From Myxococcales bacterium (GTDB taxonomy: Bacteria; Myxococcota; Polyangia; Fen-1088): a stretch of 25,306 nt of DNA. The stretch is taken from NCBI GenBank assembly GCA_003155465.1, contig PMCR01000106.1, positions 1 to 25,306 on the forward strand, read 5' to 3'. Position 1 is the stretch's first letter; the number at the start of each line of letters is the position of its first letter. Below the pieces are notes generated by a model, which was given only the letters and a program-made list of their open reading frames with translations, did not search any database and was not told where the DNA came from. This document shows positions 1 to 8,597 of the stretch, in pieces. The translations under genes were made by a program, and so were the position numbers.

Positions 1-1425
1 GATGATGCCGTACTTCTTCATCGCGGTCAGGATGACCAGCGTCGGACCGGAGAATGAGCTTGTGGCAAACGACGCCTTCAGGCGAAGGCGCAGTCCCATC
101 GGCGGCAGCGTGGTGCTGGAGTTGCCGGCCGCATGCGTCGCTGGGTGGATGTAACCCTGTTGCGAGCGGCTGACCGTGAATCTGATGGCGTGGCGAATCT
201 CGCCGGCCATCACATCCTCGTAGCGCACCAGTCCGGGAAGAACGGGCAGCCCAGCCGCGTCTGACGAGGTCCACCCGTCGGTGCGGAGGGTGTTCGATCC
301 AAGGTGGAAAATCGCGCCGTTGGACGCTGTCCAGCCCGAGCCGCCGGTGGGGTTCTGCGCGTTGTACAGCTCGTACAGCGTGCAATTGTTCGGCGCGCCC
401 GCGGTGTCGATGTAGAGCACATGCCGGTCACTGTCGGACGCGGCGCTGGGGCCGCCTTCGACGGACGCGGTGAGCGGAATCGGGTAGCAGAACTTATTGG
501 TTCCGGTGGGACAGGCGAGCTGATCGCTCTCGCTCGAACCCCAATCGACGTTCCAGGTCAGCGGCTGCGGCGTGGCGCCGGTACCGGTGGAAAACGGAAT
601 GCCATACTCGTCCGTCACCGTGCCCCAGTCGGGATGGAAGCCGGTGGCTGGCGACATGTTGGCCAGGTAGGTCGCGCTGTTGGCGTTGAGCGGATAGGCC
701 GAAATGTCCAGGTTCCATGGATTGTCGGCGGGAAAGATGTTGCAGCCGGCAATGGTCGGCACGCTGCCGTTGGGGACTGTGCCGGTGGTCCCGCCCGCGG
801 CACCGCCGCTTCTCATCGCACCGCCGCCGCTCGTGCCCCCGGTTGCGCCTCCCCTGCTCGCGCTGCCGCCAGTCCGGCTCGCGCCGCCGCTCCCGACCGC
901 ACCGCCACCGCTCGTGCCCCCGGTTGCGCCTCCCCTGCTCGCGCTGCCACCAGTCCGGCTCGCGCCGCCGCTCCCGACCGCGCCGCCGCTGCTCGTGCCC
1001 CCGATTGCGCCTCCCCTGCTCGCGCTGCCACCAGTCCGGCTCGCGCCGCCACTCCCGACCGCGCCGCCGCTGCTCGTGCCCCCGATTGCACCTCCCCTGC
1101 TCGCGCTGCCACCAATCCGGCTCGCGCCGCCGCTCCCGACCACGCCGCCGCTGGTCGTGCCCCCGATTGCACCTCCCCTGCTCGCGACGCCAGCGGTCGC
1201 GCCCGCACCGCCGCTTTCCAAAACGCCGCCCACGCTAGACCCGCCCGCAGCGGTGTCACCGGCGGTTGCAGTGCTACCGCCGGTCGAAGGAACGCCACCG
1301 GACGAATCACTGGCAGCGCCTCCCTGAGCACCTACACCGCCGCTCCCGCCTCCGCCACTCGGGAGGTCGTTCGAGCAGCCGACCAGGACCAGGACCAGTG
1401 ACCAACCTAGGATGGCTTGTTTCAT
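1..1425 (-). CDS. Partial secreted lipoprotein with 27-residue tandem-repeat tether (3' end outside window)
   Basis: The frame is open from an ATG at 1425 to base 1 without a stop, so the C-terminus lies outside the window; 475 codons are visible. A strong Shine-Dalgarno (GGAGGAA, complement of 1433-1439) sits 7 nt before the ATG. The N-terminus is a lipoprotein signal with lipobox LVGC (Cys17). Residues ~20-215 are a Gly/Ser/Ala/Thr tether containing about five 27-residue repeats encoded by an 81-bp tandem array. From about residue 220 a globular domain begins (NPWNLDISAYPLNANS, later a TDEYGIPF segment and a terminal MKKYGII). I recognise this style from uncharacterised secreted proteins but cannot name a family. 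It is divergent from the next gene, and the shared tether style suggests it belongs to the same surface polysaccharide-attack set. Its function is unknown. Confidence 0.88.
   Translation of the reverse strand, partial: MKQAILGWSLVLVLVGCSNDLPSGGGGSGGVGAQGGAASDSSGGVPSTGGSTATAGDTAAGGSSVGGVLESGGAGATAGVASRGGAIGGTTSGGVVGSGGASRIGGSASRGGAIGGTSSGGAVGSGGASRTGGSASRGGAIGGTSSGGAVGSGGASRTGGSASRGGATGGTSGGGAVGSGGASRTGGSASRGGATGGTSGGGAMRSGGAAGGTTGTVPNGSVPTIAGCNIFPADNPWNLDISAYPLNANSATYLANMSPATGFHPDWGTVTDEYGIPFSTGTGATPQPLTWNVDWGSSESDQLACPTGTNKFCYPIPLTASVEGGPSAASDSDRHVLYIDTAGAPNNCTLYELYNAQNPTGGSGWTASNGAIFHLGSNTLRTDGWTSSDAAGLPVLPGLVRYEDVMAGEIRHAIRFTVSRSQQGYIHPATHAAGNSSTTLPPMGLRLRLKASFATSSFSGPTLVILTAMKKYGII
817..1190. 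repeat. 81-bp tandem repeat array (about 4.5 copies) inside the lipoprotein tether
   Basis: The word ggttgcgcct/gattgcrcct recurs at 841, 922, 1003, 1084 and 1165, exactly 81 bp apart, with only a few substitutions per unit. Partial units flank it on both sides. The period is a multiple of three, so each unit encodes 27 residues of the minus-strand lipoprotein tether (GGxxGGTSSGGAVGSGGASR type). Copy-number change would alter tether length without a frameshift. Confidence 0.93.
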
Positions 1426-1724
1426 TGCGCGATTCCTCCGAAGATATTCGCGTCCCGACGCGCCGGCCTCGCCAAGACGAAATCCGACTGGCTCAAGTAT
1501 CCAACGGCAAGACACCGTCGTCCAGCTCGCCTGGGCCACGCGTTCATCAGCGGCTGGCCCCAGGGCGCACGCGAGGACGCGAGTCGCATGCACGATCTGT
1601 TGGTGACGTACCGCCGTCTGTCCGAAGAATTCTGGACACCTCTTTAGGAGCCATCGCCGTCCCATTCGATTCTGGTGTGCCGATCTGCTAGCGTGCCCGC
1701 TCAGGCTCTTCTTGGGAGGCCCAC
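1426..1724. promoter_or_regulatory. Divergent intergenic region between two lipoprotein genes
   Basis: This 299-bp gap separates the divergent genes at 1425 (-) and 1725 (+) and must hold both promoters. I see clear Shine-Dalgarno sequences at each edge (1433-1439 for the minus gene, GGGAGG at 1714-1719 for the plus gene). I found no -35/-10 pair convincing enough to report. Short open frames on the plus strand here have no ribosome binding site and look like chance. Confidence 0.4.
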
Positions 1725-4700
1725 ATGCGCGCAGGTTCTTGGTCGGGACCACTGGCTCTGGCAATGCTCCTGTCTCTGGGTGGGTGTAACGGCCATGGCA
1801 CTAGCCAGCGGGACGCTGGCCACGACGGCGGCGGATCGGATGCCGTACCTGGCGACGGATCTCACGATGGCAACGGGCCCGGGGCAGCAGACGCCGGCGT
1901 GGACTCCCGGCCGCCACTCAGCCCCGAAACCGGTCCCGACCTACGAGACAGCGGGACTGTCGATGCGCCTGCCGACCTCTCGCGGGACACCGGACTTCCA
2001 GACGCGGCGGACATGGGATCGCCCATGCCCACCGATGCGGCGGATATTGGCGGTTCTCCATCGTTCGACGCTGCCGACTCTTCTATCGAAAGTGGGGCGG
2101 TGTCCGACTTGTCCACTGACAAGGCTGATGACACGGCTACCCCAACGGATAGCAATACGGAAATCCAGGATGCGTCTTCCGGCGAGACCGCGGCGGCGGA
2201 CGGCGCACCGGACACCCCCGTCGGCTGCACGCCGGGGCGCTGGTACCTTGACCTCGACCAGGATGGCTTTGGCAACGATCTCACGGCGGTGACCGCGTGC
2301 GAGGCTGCGCCCGGATACGTCGCACAGGGCGGCGACTGCGACGATCTCGATCCGCTTCGATACCCTGGGCCCACTGGAGATCCCGGCTTCGTCCTCGACC
2401 GCTGCGGCCAAGGCCGCGTGCTGGAGCCCATGGGCAGTGCGACGGGATGGACCGCGTTCTACTCTACGGCGGAAGGCGGATTGGGGACCATGGCCACGGA
2501 AACCGGTGGCTGCCGCGGCGGTGGCATCGGCTTCAGCTACGATCTGCCGAATCCGACGACATGCGGCCTGGTGTCTTGTGCCTGGGTGGTGATGCGCAAG
2601 GAGCTGCCCGCGCCCGTCGATCTCCACGCCGAGGACTACCTCTTGTTCCCCTTCCACGGCGCCCTGGGCGACCCGAGCTTCCAGATCGAGCTCAAGCTAC
2701 AGGATACGAATGGGTGCATGCTGACCTGGGCGCTCAAGAGCGCGACCGATCTGCCGGCCAAGCGCACAGCGGTCGTGCCGCTCAAGTGGTTCTCGACGCC
2801 GGGACCTGGCAAGCCCTGCGCCGTGGACCTGTCGGCCGTGCACGCGGTCGAGATTGGCATCAAAGGCGAGCTTGCTGGGACCGGCAGCTTTGCCAAGGAC
2901 ACGGGGATCCTGCACCTCGACGCCATCACGGCGGTGACACACTCCGAAACTCGAATGAGTCCTTCGTACTTCGCCTGTCCGGGGCCCGACACCGGCGTCC
3001 GCAGCCGGATCGCCGCGGATCTTCTCCGGCGACACAAGGACTCGGTTGCCAGCCGGGGTCACCCTTTTGTGGCGAGCTGGTTCGAAGAAAGCCCGAGCCA
3101 ATACTGGACCTACAATCAGGCGCTCCTGCTTGCCATGTTCACGCTCGATACCCTGCGCACCGGAAGCGTGGAAATGCGTGCGGCCGCCGCGGCCGTGGCC
3201 CAAACTCTGGTGGACCTGCAGGGACAGATCGCCGATGGTCCCGGACGCTGGTATGACGCGTACAAGGACAACCCCACCGGGACCGGGCTGGTGCCCTCCG
3301 GCGACACCGTCTCCTCGTGGTTCGGCAACACCTCGTGGGTGGTGATTGCTCTGGATCTCTACCGCGACCTGCTCGCGCCTTCACCGCGCAAACCCACCGA
3401 CGACGCCGTCGCCCTGGCCGCCACCTGGCTCGAAGCCAAGATCGCCGAGTTCCAGGCCAGTGGAAAAGCCGCGGGCGCGATTCACGCGGGAACCGAGGGC
3501 AACCTGTCCACCTTCTTCGCTCTCGTCGCAGCCGAGCGCTTCGCCCGCGCAGGCGCGATGAAGGCCTACCTTCTCGGTAGCCCCTGGAAGGCCGATGAGA
3601 AGCGTTTCTGGGCGGGTGTCGACGACGCCAGTCTTGCCATCGACGTGGTGGGGAACTGGGGCAGCGCGTTCCTGCGAGCCGCGGGCGAGAACGACAAGGC
3701 CCTCGCTGGGCTTGGACTGGCCGCGGGCGTGTTCCCGGCAAGATCGTTCGATGGCACGCATGTCGGATTGGGTGACATAGCCGGTCCCTGGCAGCCCACA
3801 GTGGAGTTCAGCGGCCAGTACATCGCCGCTGGTGGTCCAGGCAGCCCGTACCTGCTTGGTGAGCTGCTCGCCTACGAGACGAATGGAACCTTCCCCGGCT
3901 CGCCCGACGACTTTTTCGGCGGCTCCGGCTGGAACACGAAGTGGCACGGCATCGCGCCCGCGGCGTGGGTATACCTGGCGCTGTCGCCCGACATCCTGGC
4001 GCGGCTGTCGTTGCCCCTGCAAGACTATGACTTCGAGTCCGAGCAAGGCTGGGGCATGTTCGAGGAGCTTGTCGATCCAGCCTGCTATGTCACGGGCGCC
4101 GGCGAGGTCGTGCAATCGACGGAATACTCCGCTGCGGGGACAAGCAGCTTGCGGGTGACAGCCAACAAGGCCAAGGCCTCAGGCAAGAGCAATCACGTGA
4201 TCGGGCAGAAGAAGCTGTTCTCGACCGGGCAGTCAGGCACCTTCCGCCTGGAAGCTGACGCGTACATCCCGGCCGGCGTGGCCGGCCAGACTGGGCCTGA
4301 GCTGAGCCTGCAGAACACTCGGCAAGCAGGGCCGGGCCAGTTCACCACCAGCACCGCTGGCATCCAGTACGTGGCCAACCCCGCCGACCCCCACGCGGGC
4401 AAGTGGGGGATCTGGGGCGAGACCTCTCCGGGCGTCCCCGCCTGGCAGTTCCCCCAGGGGGTGGCCAAGACCCTTGAGGCGGGCGTCTGGTACCGCATCA
4501 CCCTCGTCGTGAACTTCGACTCCAACCGCTACGCGAGCCTTGCCATCTCAGATGGACAAGCAAGCACGACCTTCGACCTGTCCGCCTACCGCATCGCCCC
4601 GGAGCCGAACAAGTTCACCGAGCAGGCATTCTGGGTGACTGCCGAGGCGGAGAACATGTGGAACAACTGCGGGGCCGCCGCCGCAACCGAGTACCGCGTG

Positions 4701-4730
4701 TACTACGACAACATCGTGGTCCGCCGCTGA
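1725..4730 (+). CDS. Multidomain lipoprotein: MopE-like metal-binding motif, beta-sandwich, alpha/alpha-barrel (glycosidase-like), C-terminal jelly roll
   Basis: This is a 1001-residue secreted lipoprotein with lipobox LGGC (Cys21) and a well-placed GGGAGG 5 nt before the ATG. Residues 22-165 are an Asp/Thr/Ser/Gly-rich tether, acidic rather than TGG type. Residues ~167-205 carry DLDQDGFGND and GGDCDDLDP, the pattern of the MopE/putative metal-binding motif. Residues ~215-405 look like a beta-sandwich carbohydrate-binding module. Residues ~416-755 are helix-rich with WTYNQALLLAMFTLD and WYDAYKDN-type segments, resembling a six-hairpin (alpha/alpha) glycosidase. Residues ~765-1001 resemble a polysaccharide-lyase/LamG-like jelly roll ending in YYDNIVV. 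The domain calls rest on sequence style, so no glycosidase family can be assigned and catalysis is unproven. It starts the run of plus-strand CAZyme lipoproteins ending at 10109 and is probably involved in plant-polymer degradation. Confidence 0.85.
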   Translation: MRAGSWSGPLALAMLLSLGGCNGHGTSQRDAGHDGGGSDAVPGDGSHDGNGPGAADAGVDSRPPLSPETGPDLRDSGTVDAPADLSRDTGLPDAADMGSPMPTDAADIGGSPSFDAADSSIESGAVSDLSTDKADDTATPTDSNTEIQDASSGETAAADGAPDTPVGCTPGRWYLDLDQDGFGNDLTAVTACEAAPGYVAQGGDCDDLDPLRYPGPTGDPGFVLDRCGQGRVLEPMGSATGWTAFYSTAEGGLGTMATETGGCRGGGIGFSYDLPNPTTCGLVSCAWVVMRKELPAPVDLHAEDYLLFPFHGALGDPSFQIELKLQDTNGCMLTWALKSATDLPAKRTAVVPLKWFSTPGPGKPCAVDLSAVHAVEIGIKGELAGTGSFAKDTGILHLDAITAVTHSETRMSPSYFACPGPDTGVRSRIAADLLRRHKDSVASRGHPFVASWFEESPSQYWTYNQALLLAMFTLDTLRTGSVEMRAAAAAVAQTLVDLQGQIADGPGRWYDAYKDNPTGTGLVPSGDTVSSWFGNTSWVVIALDLYRDLLAPSPRKPTDDAVALAATWLEAKIAEFQASGKAAGAIHAGTEGNLSTFFALVAAERFARAGAMKAYLLGSPWKADEKRFWAGVDDASLAIDVVGNWGSAFLRAAGENDKALAGLGLAAGVFPARSFDGTHVGLGDIAGPWQPTVEFSGQYIAAGGPGSPYLLGELLAYETNGTFPGSPDDFFGGSGWNTKWHGIAPAAWVYLALSPDILARLSLPLQDYDFESEQGWGMFEELVDPACYVTGAGEVVQSTEYSAAGTSSLRVTANKAKASGKSNHVIGQKKLFSTGQSGTFRLEADAYIPAGVAGQTGPELSLQNTRQAGPGQFTTSTAGIQYVANPADPHAGKWGIWGETSPGVPAWQFPQGVAKTLEAGVWYRITLVVNFDSNRYASLAISDGQASTTFDLSAYRIAPEPNKFTEQAFWVTAEAENMWNNCGAAAATEYRVYYDNIVVRR

Positions 4731-4827
4731 CCTGCCAGGCAGGCGGGTTTCATCATCGCCACGGTCGCAAGACAGACGCAGTCGGTGATCTCTTGGCGAA
4801 CCGCGGGTGTGGTACCATAGGCGAGCG

Positions 4828-6933
4828 ATGGAAGATGTATCAACAAGGCGCGTCTTCCAACCGTGGACGTTCCAGTGCTTCGCCGTGCCGCTCGCACTGG
4901 CGCTAGCGACTCTTGCTTGTACCGGCGGCGGCTCCAGCGCGGGAGGCACCGGGGGCCGGCTCTCGGGCACTGGGGCTGCGGCGGCCACGGATGGCCCGGG
5001 ACCGATCGGTGGCACGACCGGAAGCGGTGACACGACGGAGAGCGGCGGTACGACGGGAAGCGGCGGCGCCACAGTGGGTGGTGGCGCGACCGCAAGCGGC
5101 GGCAAGATGGCAACTGGCGGCAGCACGGAAAGCGGCGGCATCGCCACGACCGGGGCGAACGGCGGCTCGACCGGAGGCACGGCGGCTTCCGGCGGCGCGA
5201 GCGGGACGGGCTTCAGCCTGCCCTTGCTTCCTCCCATTCCCACCATCCCGGCTCCCAAGGCGTTCGGCTCTGTCGCCCTCGGCGATCCGGCCACCTTCTC
5301 TGAAGTGAAGATGGATTTCCCCATCGAGACGGGACCGTTCCAGCCGACCTGGGATTCTATCGCAAGCAACTACCCGACCAGCGACCCCGCCTGGCTGCGC
5401 CAAGCGAAGTTCGGCATCTGGGTACACTTCGGTCCCCAGGCGGCCGGCCAAAGCGGCGACTGGTACGCGCGAAAGATGTACATTGAAAACGAGACCTGGG
5501 GCAGCCCCGCCTACGCCAATCACATCCGGGATTTCGGGCATCCGTCGGTGGCCGGCTACAAGGATCTGCTCCGGACCTGGAATCCCTCTGCTCTGGATCC
5601 GGCGGCGCTGACCAAGACCTATTACGCCGCCGGTGCCCGTTTCCTCTTGGTTCAAGGCGTACACCACGACGAGTACGACAACTGGGACTCCCGGTACCAG
5701 CAGTGGAACTCGGTCAAGCTGAGCCCGCATCGCGATCTCCTGGGTGAATGGAAGACCGCGGTTCGCGCCCAGGGCATGCACTACGGAGTCACCTTCCACC
5801 ACGAGTACAGTTGGTGGTGGTACCAGAGCGCCTTTCGGGCCGATGTGACCAACGCCCAGGGCAAGCTGGGTGTGCCCTACGATGGCGCGCAGATTTCCCT
5901 GGCGAGCGGTGTTGGCCAGTGGTGGGAAGGCCTCGACCCCCGGATGCTGTACGGGATCAACCTGCGCGAATACAACGGTGTCTACAACGGCATCGACAGT
6001 ATGAACACCACCATTCCCCAGGGCATTTTCACCAATCACCTGGAATACGCCCACTGGTACGTGACCTGGTGGGCCCTGCGCATGATGGATGTGATCGAGA
6101 ACTATGATCCCGATTTCATCTTCACTGACGGCGACTCCACGCAGCCGTTCTCGGGGTTGAAGAGCGGTACCGGCTACAAGGCCGACGGGGTTCAGCGCGT
6201 GCTCGCGCACTACTTCAACCGCACCCTTGAGCGACGGGGATCCGTCGATACCTTCGGCATTGTCAAGTTCCACGGTCCCAACAAGGGCATCGTCACCACC
6301 TTCGAAAACAAGTACCCCCCGGACGTCAAGACCGACCAGCCGTGGATTGGCGAGGTCCCGGTGGGCGATTGGTTCTACGCCGCCGGATACAACTACGATG
6401 CCGGAATGGTCATCCGCTATCTTCTCGAATGCGTTTCACGCGATGGGGCCGCGGCTATTTGTATTGCGCTCAAGCCCGATGGGTCGTTGGATCCGGGGAG
6501 TGTGAGCCAGCTCAAAGCGATCGGCGATTGGATGACCATCAACGGCGACGGCATCTACGGCAGCCACGCGTGGACCAAGTATGGCGAGGGGACGCACACG
6601 CAACCGACCGGCAAGCTGGACAGCACGCAGGCCAGCGCCACCTTCGATACCACGGACTTCCGCTTCACCGTCGGCAAGGACGGTTTCCTCTACGCCTACT
6701 GCCTCAAGGTGCCCGCCGCCGGCGCCAAGATCACGATCACTTCGCTCGGCACCAACCAGACCGCCCTGGCGGGCCGGATCCAGTCCGTGTCTCTGCTGGG
6801 CAGCGACGCCACCCTGGTCTTCACCCAGACGGCGACCGGACTCAGCATCACGTGCCCGGCGTCCATGCCCTTCAAGACCGCGGTCGGCTTCAAGATTGGA
6901 CCTGCGAACCTGGCCAAACCAGCGGCCCACTAG
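4828..6933 (+). CDS. GH29-family alpha-L-fucosidase, surface lipoprotein
   Basis: It hydrolyses terminal alpha-L-fucose from glycans such as fucosylated xyloglucan, presumably at the cell surface. The 701-residue product has a lipoprotein signal (TLAC, Cys31) and a TGG-rich tether (~32-130). The GH29 barrel opens with WLRQAKFGIWVHFGPQ (~residue 185) and continues with the GVHHDEYDNWDS block. FTDGD (residues 432-436) matches the WFDG position of the nucleophile, making Asp434 the candidate. The C-terminal part (GDGIYGSHAW onward) matches the fucosidase C-terminal beta domain. An upstream in-frame GTG at 4807 would add seven residues; ATG 4828 is preferred because it gives a better signal peptide, although neither has a strong Shine-Dalgarno. 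The acid/base residue cannot be assigned by eye. It follows the 1001-residue lipoprotein by 97 bp and precedes the esterase by 185 bp. Confidence 0.93.
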   Translation: MEDVSTRRVFQPWTFQCFAVPLALALATLACTGGGSSAGGTGGRLSGTGAAAATDGPGPIGGTTGSGDTTESGGTTGSGGATVGGGATASGGKMATGGSTESGGIATTGANGGSTGGTAASGGASGTGFSLPLLPPIPTIPAPKAFGSVALGDPATFSEVKMDFPIETGPFQPTWDSIASNYPTSDPAWLRQAKFGIWVHFGPQAAGQSGDWYARKMYIENETWGSPAYANHIRDFGHPSVAGYKDLLRTWNPSALDPAALTKTYYAAGARFLLVQGVHHDEYDNWDSRYQQWNSVKLSPHRDLLGEWKTAVRAQGMHYGVTFHHEYSWWWYQSAFRADVTNAQGKLGVPYDGAQISLASGVGQWWEGLDPRMLYGINLREYNGVYNGIDSMNTTIPQGIFTNHLEYAHWYVTWWALRMMDVIENYDPDFIFTDGDSTQPFSGLKSGTGYKADGVQRVLAHYFNRTLERRGSVDTFGIVKFHGPNKGIVTTFENKYPPDVKTDQPWIGEVPVGDWFYAAGYNYDAGMVIRYLLECVSRDGAAAICIALKPDGSLDPGSVSQLKAIGDWMTINGDGIYGSHAWTKYGEGTHTQPTGKLDSTQASATFDTTDFRFTVGKDGFLYAYCLKVPAAGAKITITSLGTNQTALAGRIQSVSLLGSDATLVFTQTATGLSITCPASMPFKTAVGFKIGPANLAKPAAH

Positions 6934-7118
6934 GAAATTGGTGTTTTTCGAGCATTTCCAGCGTCGAGTTCATGGCGGCGCCGAGCTGTCTATTCCGGTT
7001 CCCTCTCCCTTTGGGGTGTGGCAGGTTCTTCATCTCTTGGCAGACTGCCGCTCCAGGCCAACGCGGTCCAAACGCCATGTCTAGAAATCATCGTTCTGAC
7101 GCTGCTTGCAGGCATGAA

Positions 7119-8441
7119 ATGACCAAGAACGCCCCGCACTCCATTCCAATCACTGTCTGCCTGTCCTTCTTGACTCTTGCCGTGCTGACATCCTGTGGCG
7201 GGAATGACGCCGGCAACGGAACGAAAACCACCAGCTCTCCAGACGCCAATTCAGCGGGCTCAGGCGGAACCGCCGGGGCGTCAGCCAGTGGTGCCGCCGG
7301 TTCCGGGGGCCGCACGGCGACAAGCGGTGGCAGCGATGGCGTTCAGCCTGCTGGTGGATCGGGAGGTGCCGGTGGAGTCCCCTTGACAAACGGCTCGTCC
7401 AGCAACGGCGGCACCCCGAGCACGGGCGGTTCCAGCGGCGCCACGTCGAATGCCGGTGGTTCCTCGGCCACAGGCGGAACCACGCCCGCGGGCGGCTCGC
7501 GAGCTGCTGGCGGCGCATCGAACCCCGGTGATTCCACCGCTACAGGTGGTACTACACCCGTCGGTGGAGCCAGCGGTGGCTTCTCTGCGACGGGCGGCAG
7601 CAGCGCAGTGGGCGGAAACATAACCACCGGCGGCATAGCTAACACCGGAGGAATCTCAGGCAGCTCAAAGCCAATCGGGGGCACCACCGCGACGGGTGGG
7701 GCGACGACAGGCGGGACCACAGGCACAGGTGGGGTCCCAGGCGCCGGAGGCAGTACGCACACGGGACAGTGGAAGGTGATGATGCTTGGCAATTCGATAA
7801 CCGGCACCTGCTATCCGCAGATCTTGTCCGCGCAGCTGATAGCGGGCAAACACACGAATTTCCAGTTCGTGGGAACACAACAAGCGAACAACGGTAACTG
7901 CGGAGCCAATACTCCCAGCGTAAAAACCGAGGGGCACGGCGGGTACGGCGTGACCTACCTGCCGTCAACCAGCACCCGGGGAAAGTGCAGCAAACAACCC
8001 CAGGGGTGTGGAAGCTACGCGGAGTTGCAGACCTGGGCCGCCGAAGCGCCTGAGATCGTGCTCATGCACTTCGCCACCAATGATGTTTGGGACGGACGTG
8101 ACACCTCGGAAATCCTATCGTCTTTCCTGGCCGTCATCACTGAATTCCGTAAGAACAACCCAGACGTCATCTTCTTCGTTTCCAAGATCATCAAGCTGAG
8201 CCCCAGCGGCTGCGGAAGTTGCCTCGCCAACGTCGCCGCCTTGGCCGCGGCCCTTACCCCTGCGTGGGCTTCAACCAATTCCACGATGTCGTCGCCCGTT
8301 TACATCATCGACCACTACGGCTGCGGCTTCGATCCGACCAACAAGGCCGACACCGCCGACGGGGTTCATCCCACCCCGGCTGGCGCTACCAAGATGGCAA
8401 CCACCGCGTTCGACGCCATCGTTGCGAGCGGATACTTCTAG
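7119..8441 (+). CDS. SGNH hydrolase / CE3-like carbohydrate esterase, lipoprotein
   Basis: This is probably a deacetylase acting on acetylated hemicellulose. The 440-residue product has a lipobox LTSC (Cys26), then an unusually long TGG-rich tether (~30-215) and a compact SGNH domain. The four blocks are visible: LGNSIT (Ser226, block I), EGHGGYG (~271-277, block II), ATND (Asn321, block III) and DGVHP (Asp414, His417, block V). The fold order and the GHGG block resemble CE3 acetylxylan esterases. The usual Asp of the GDS motif is Asn here. ATG 7119 is chosen because it directly precedes a classical signal peptide; an in-frame ATG at 7077 would add 14 polar residues, and neither has a convincing ribosome binding site. 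The neighbouring fucosidase and mannanase support a hemicellulose role. The exact substrate is not deducible. Confidence 0.9.
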   Translation: MTKNAPHSIPITVCLSFLTLAVLTSCGGNDAGNGTKTTSSPDANSAGSGGTAGASASGAAGSGGRTATSGGSDGVQPAGGSGGAGGVPLTNGSSSNGGTPSTGGSSGATSNAGGSSATGGTTPAGGSRAAGGASNPGDSTATGGTTPVGGASGGFSATGGSSAVGGNITTGGIANTGGISGSSKPIGGTTATGGATTGGTTGTGGVPGAGGSTHTGQWKVMMLGNSITGTCYPQILSAQLIAGKHTNFQFVGTQQANNGNCGANTPSVKTEGHGGYGVTYLPSTSTRGKCSKQPQGCGSYAELQTWAAEAPEIVLMHFATNDVWDGRDTSEILSSFLAVITEFRKNNPDVIFFVSKIIKLSPSGCGSCLANVAALAAALTPAWASTNSTMSSPVYIIDHYGCGFDPTNKADTADGVHPTPAGATKMATTAFDAIVASGYF

Positions 8442-8474
8442 CTACGGAAGCTTCGGATCGCGATGGTCGGATGA

Positions 8475-8514
8475 TGTCCGGAATGGGCGACCGGCCGCTC
8501 GCCCGTTCGGGACA
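8475..8514 (+). terminator. Strong hairpin downstream of the esterase gene
   Basis: TGTCCGGAATGGGCGA (8475-8490) pairs with TCGCCCGTTCGGGACA (8499-8514): 15 of 16 positions pair, including one G-U, with a single G-G mismatch and an 8-nt loop. It lies 34 nt after the stop codon at 8441 and before the mannanase gene. There is no T-tract after it, so it may be a U-less terminator or a transcript-stabilising structure rather than a classical intrinsic terminator. Confidence 0.6.
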
Positions 8515-8597
8515 TTGACCTGGCGTGTCCCTTCATCTCCGATTCCATGAAGCTTGCGTGCCTTTCAGCCCCTTAGAGTGATTGCATCGGCCGATCC

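Noticed and set aside
817..1190. Possible CRISPR-like array
   Set aside because: The 81-bp units are contiguous with no unique spacers, and they encode an in-frame protein tether.
304..1401. Long plus-strand open frames (365 and 207 codons) opposite the first lipoprotein
   Set aside because: They are by-products of the GC-rich 81-bp repeats. The minus-strand frame has a Shine-Dalgarno, lipobox and globular domain, while these give only Ala/Arg/Pro repeats.
7010..7060. Sigma-54-like TGGCAG sequences upstream of the esterase
   Set aside because: Neither occurrence has the TTGC element at the right spacing, so no sigma-54 promoter can be supported.
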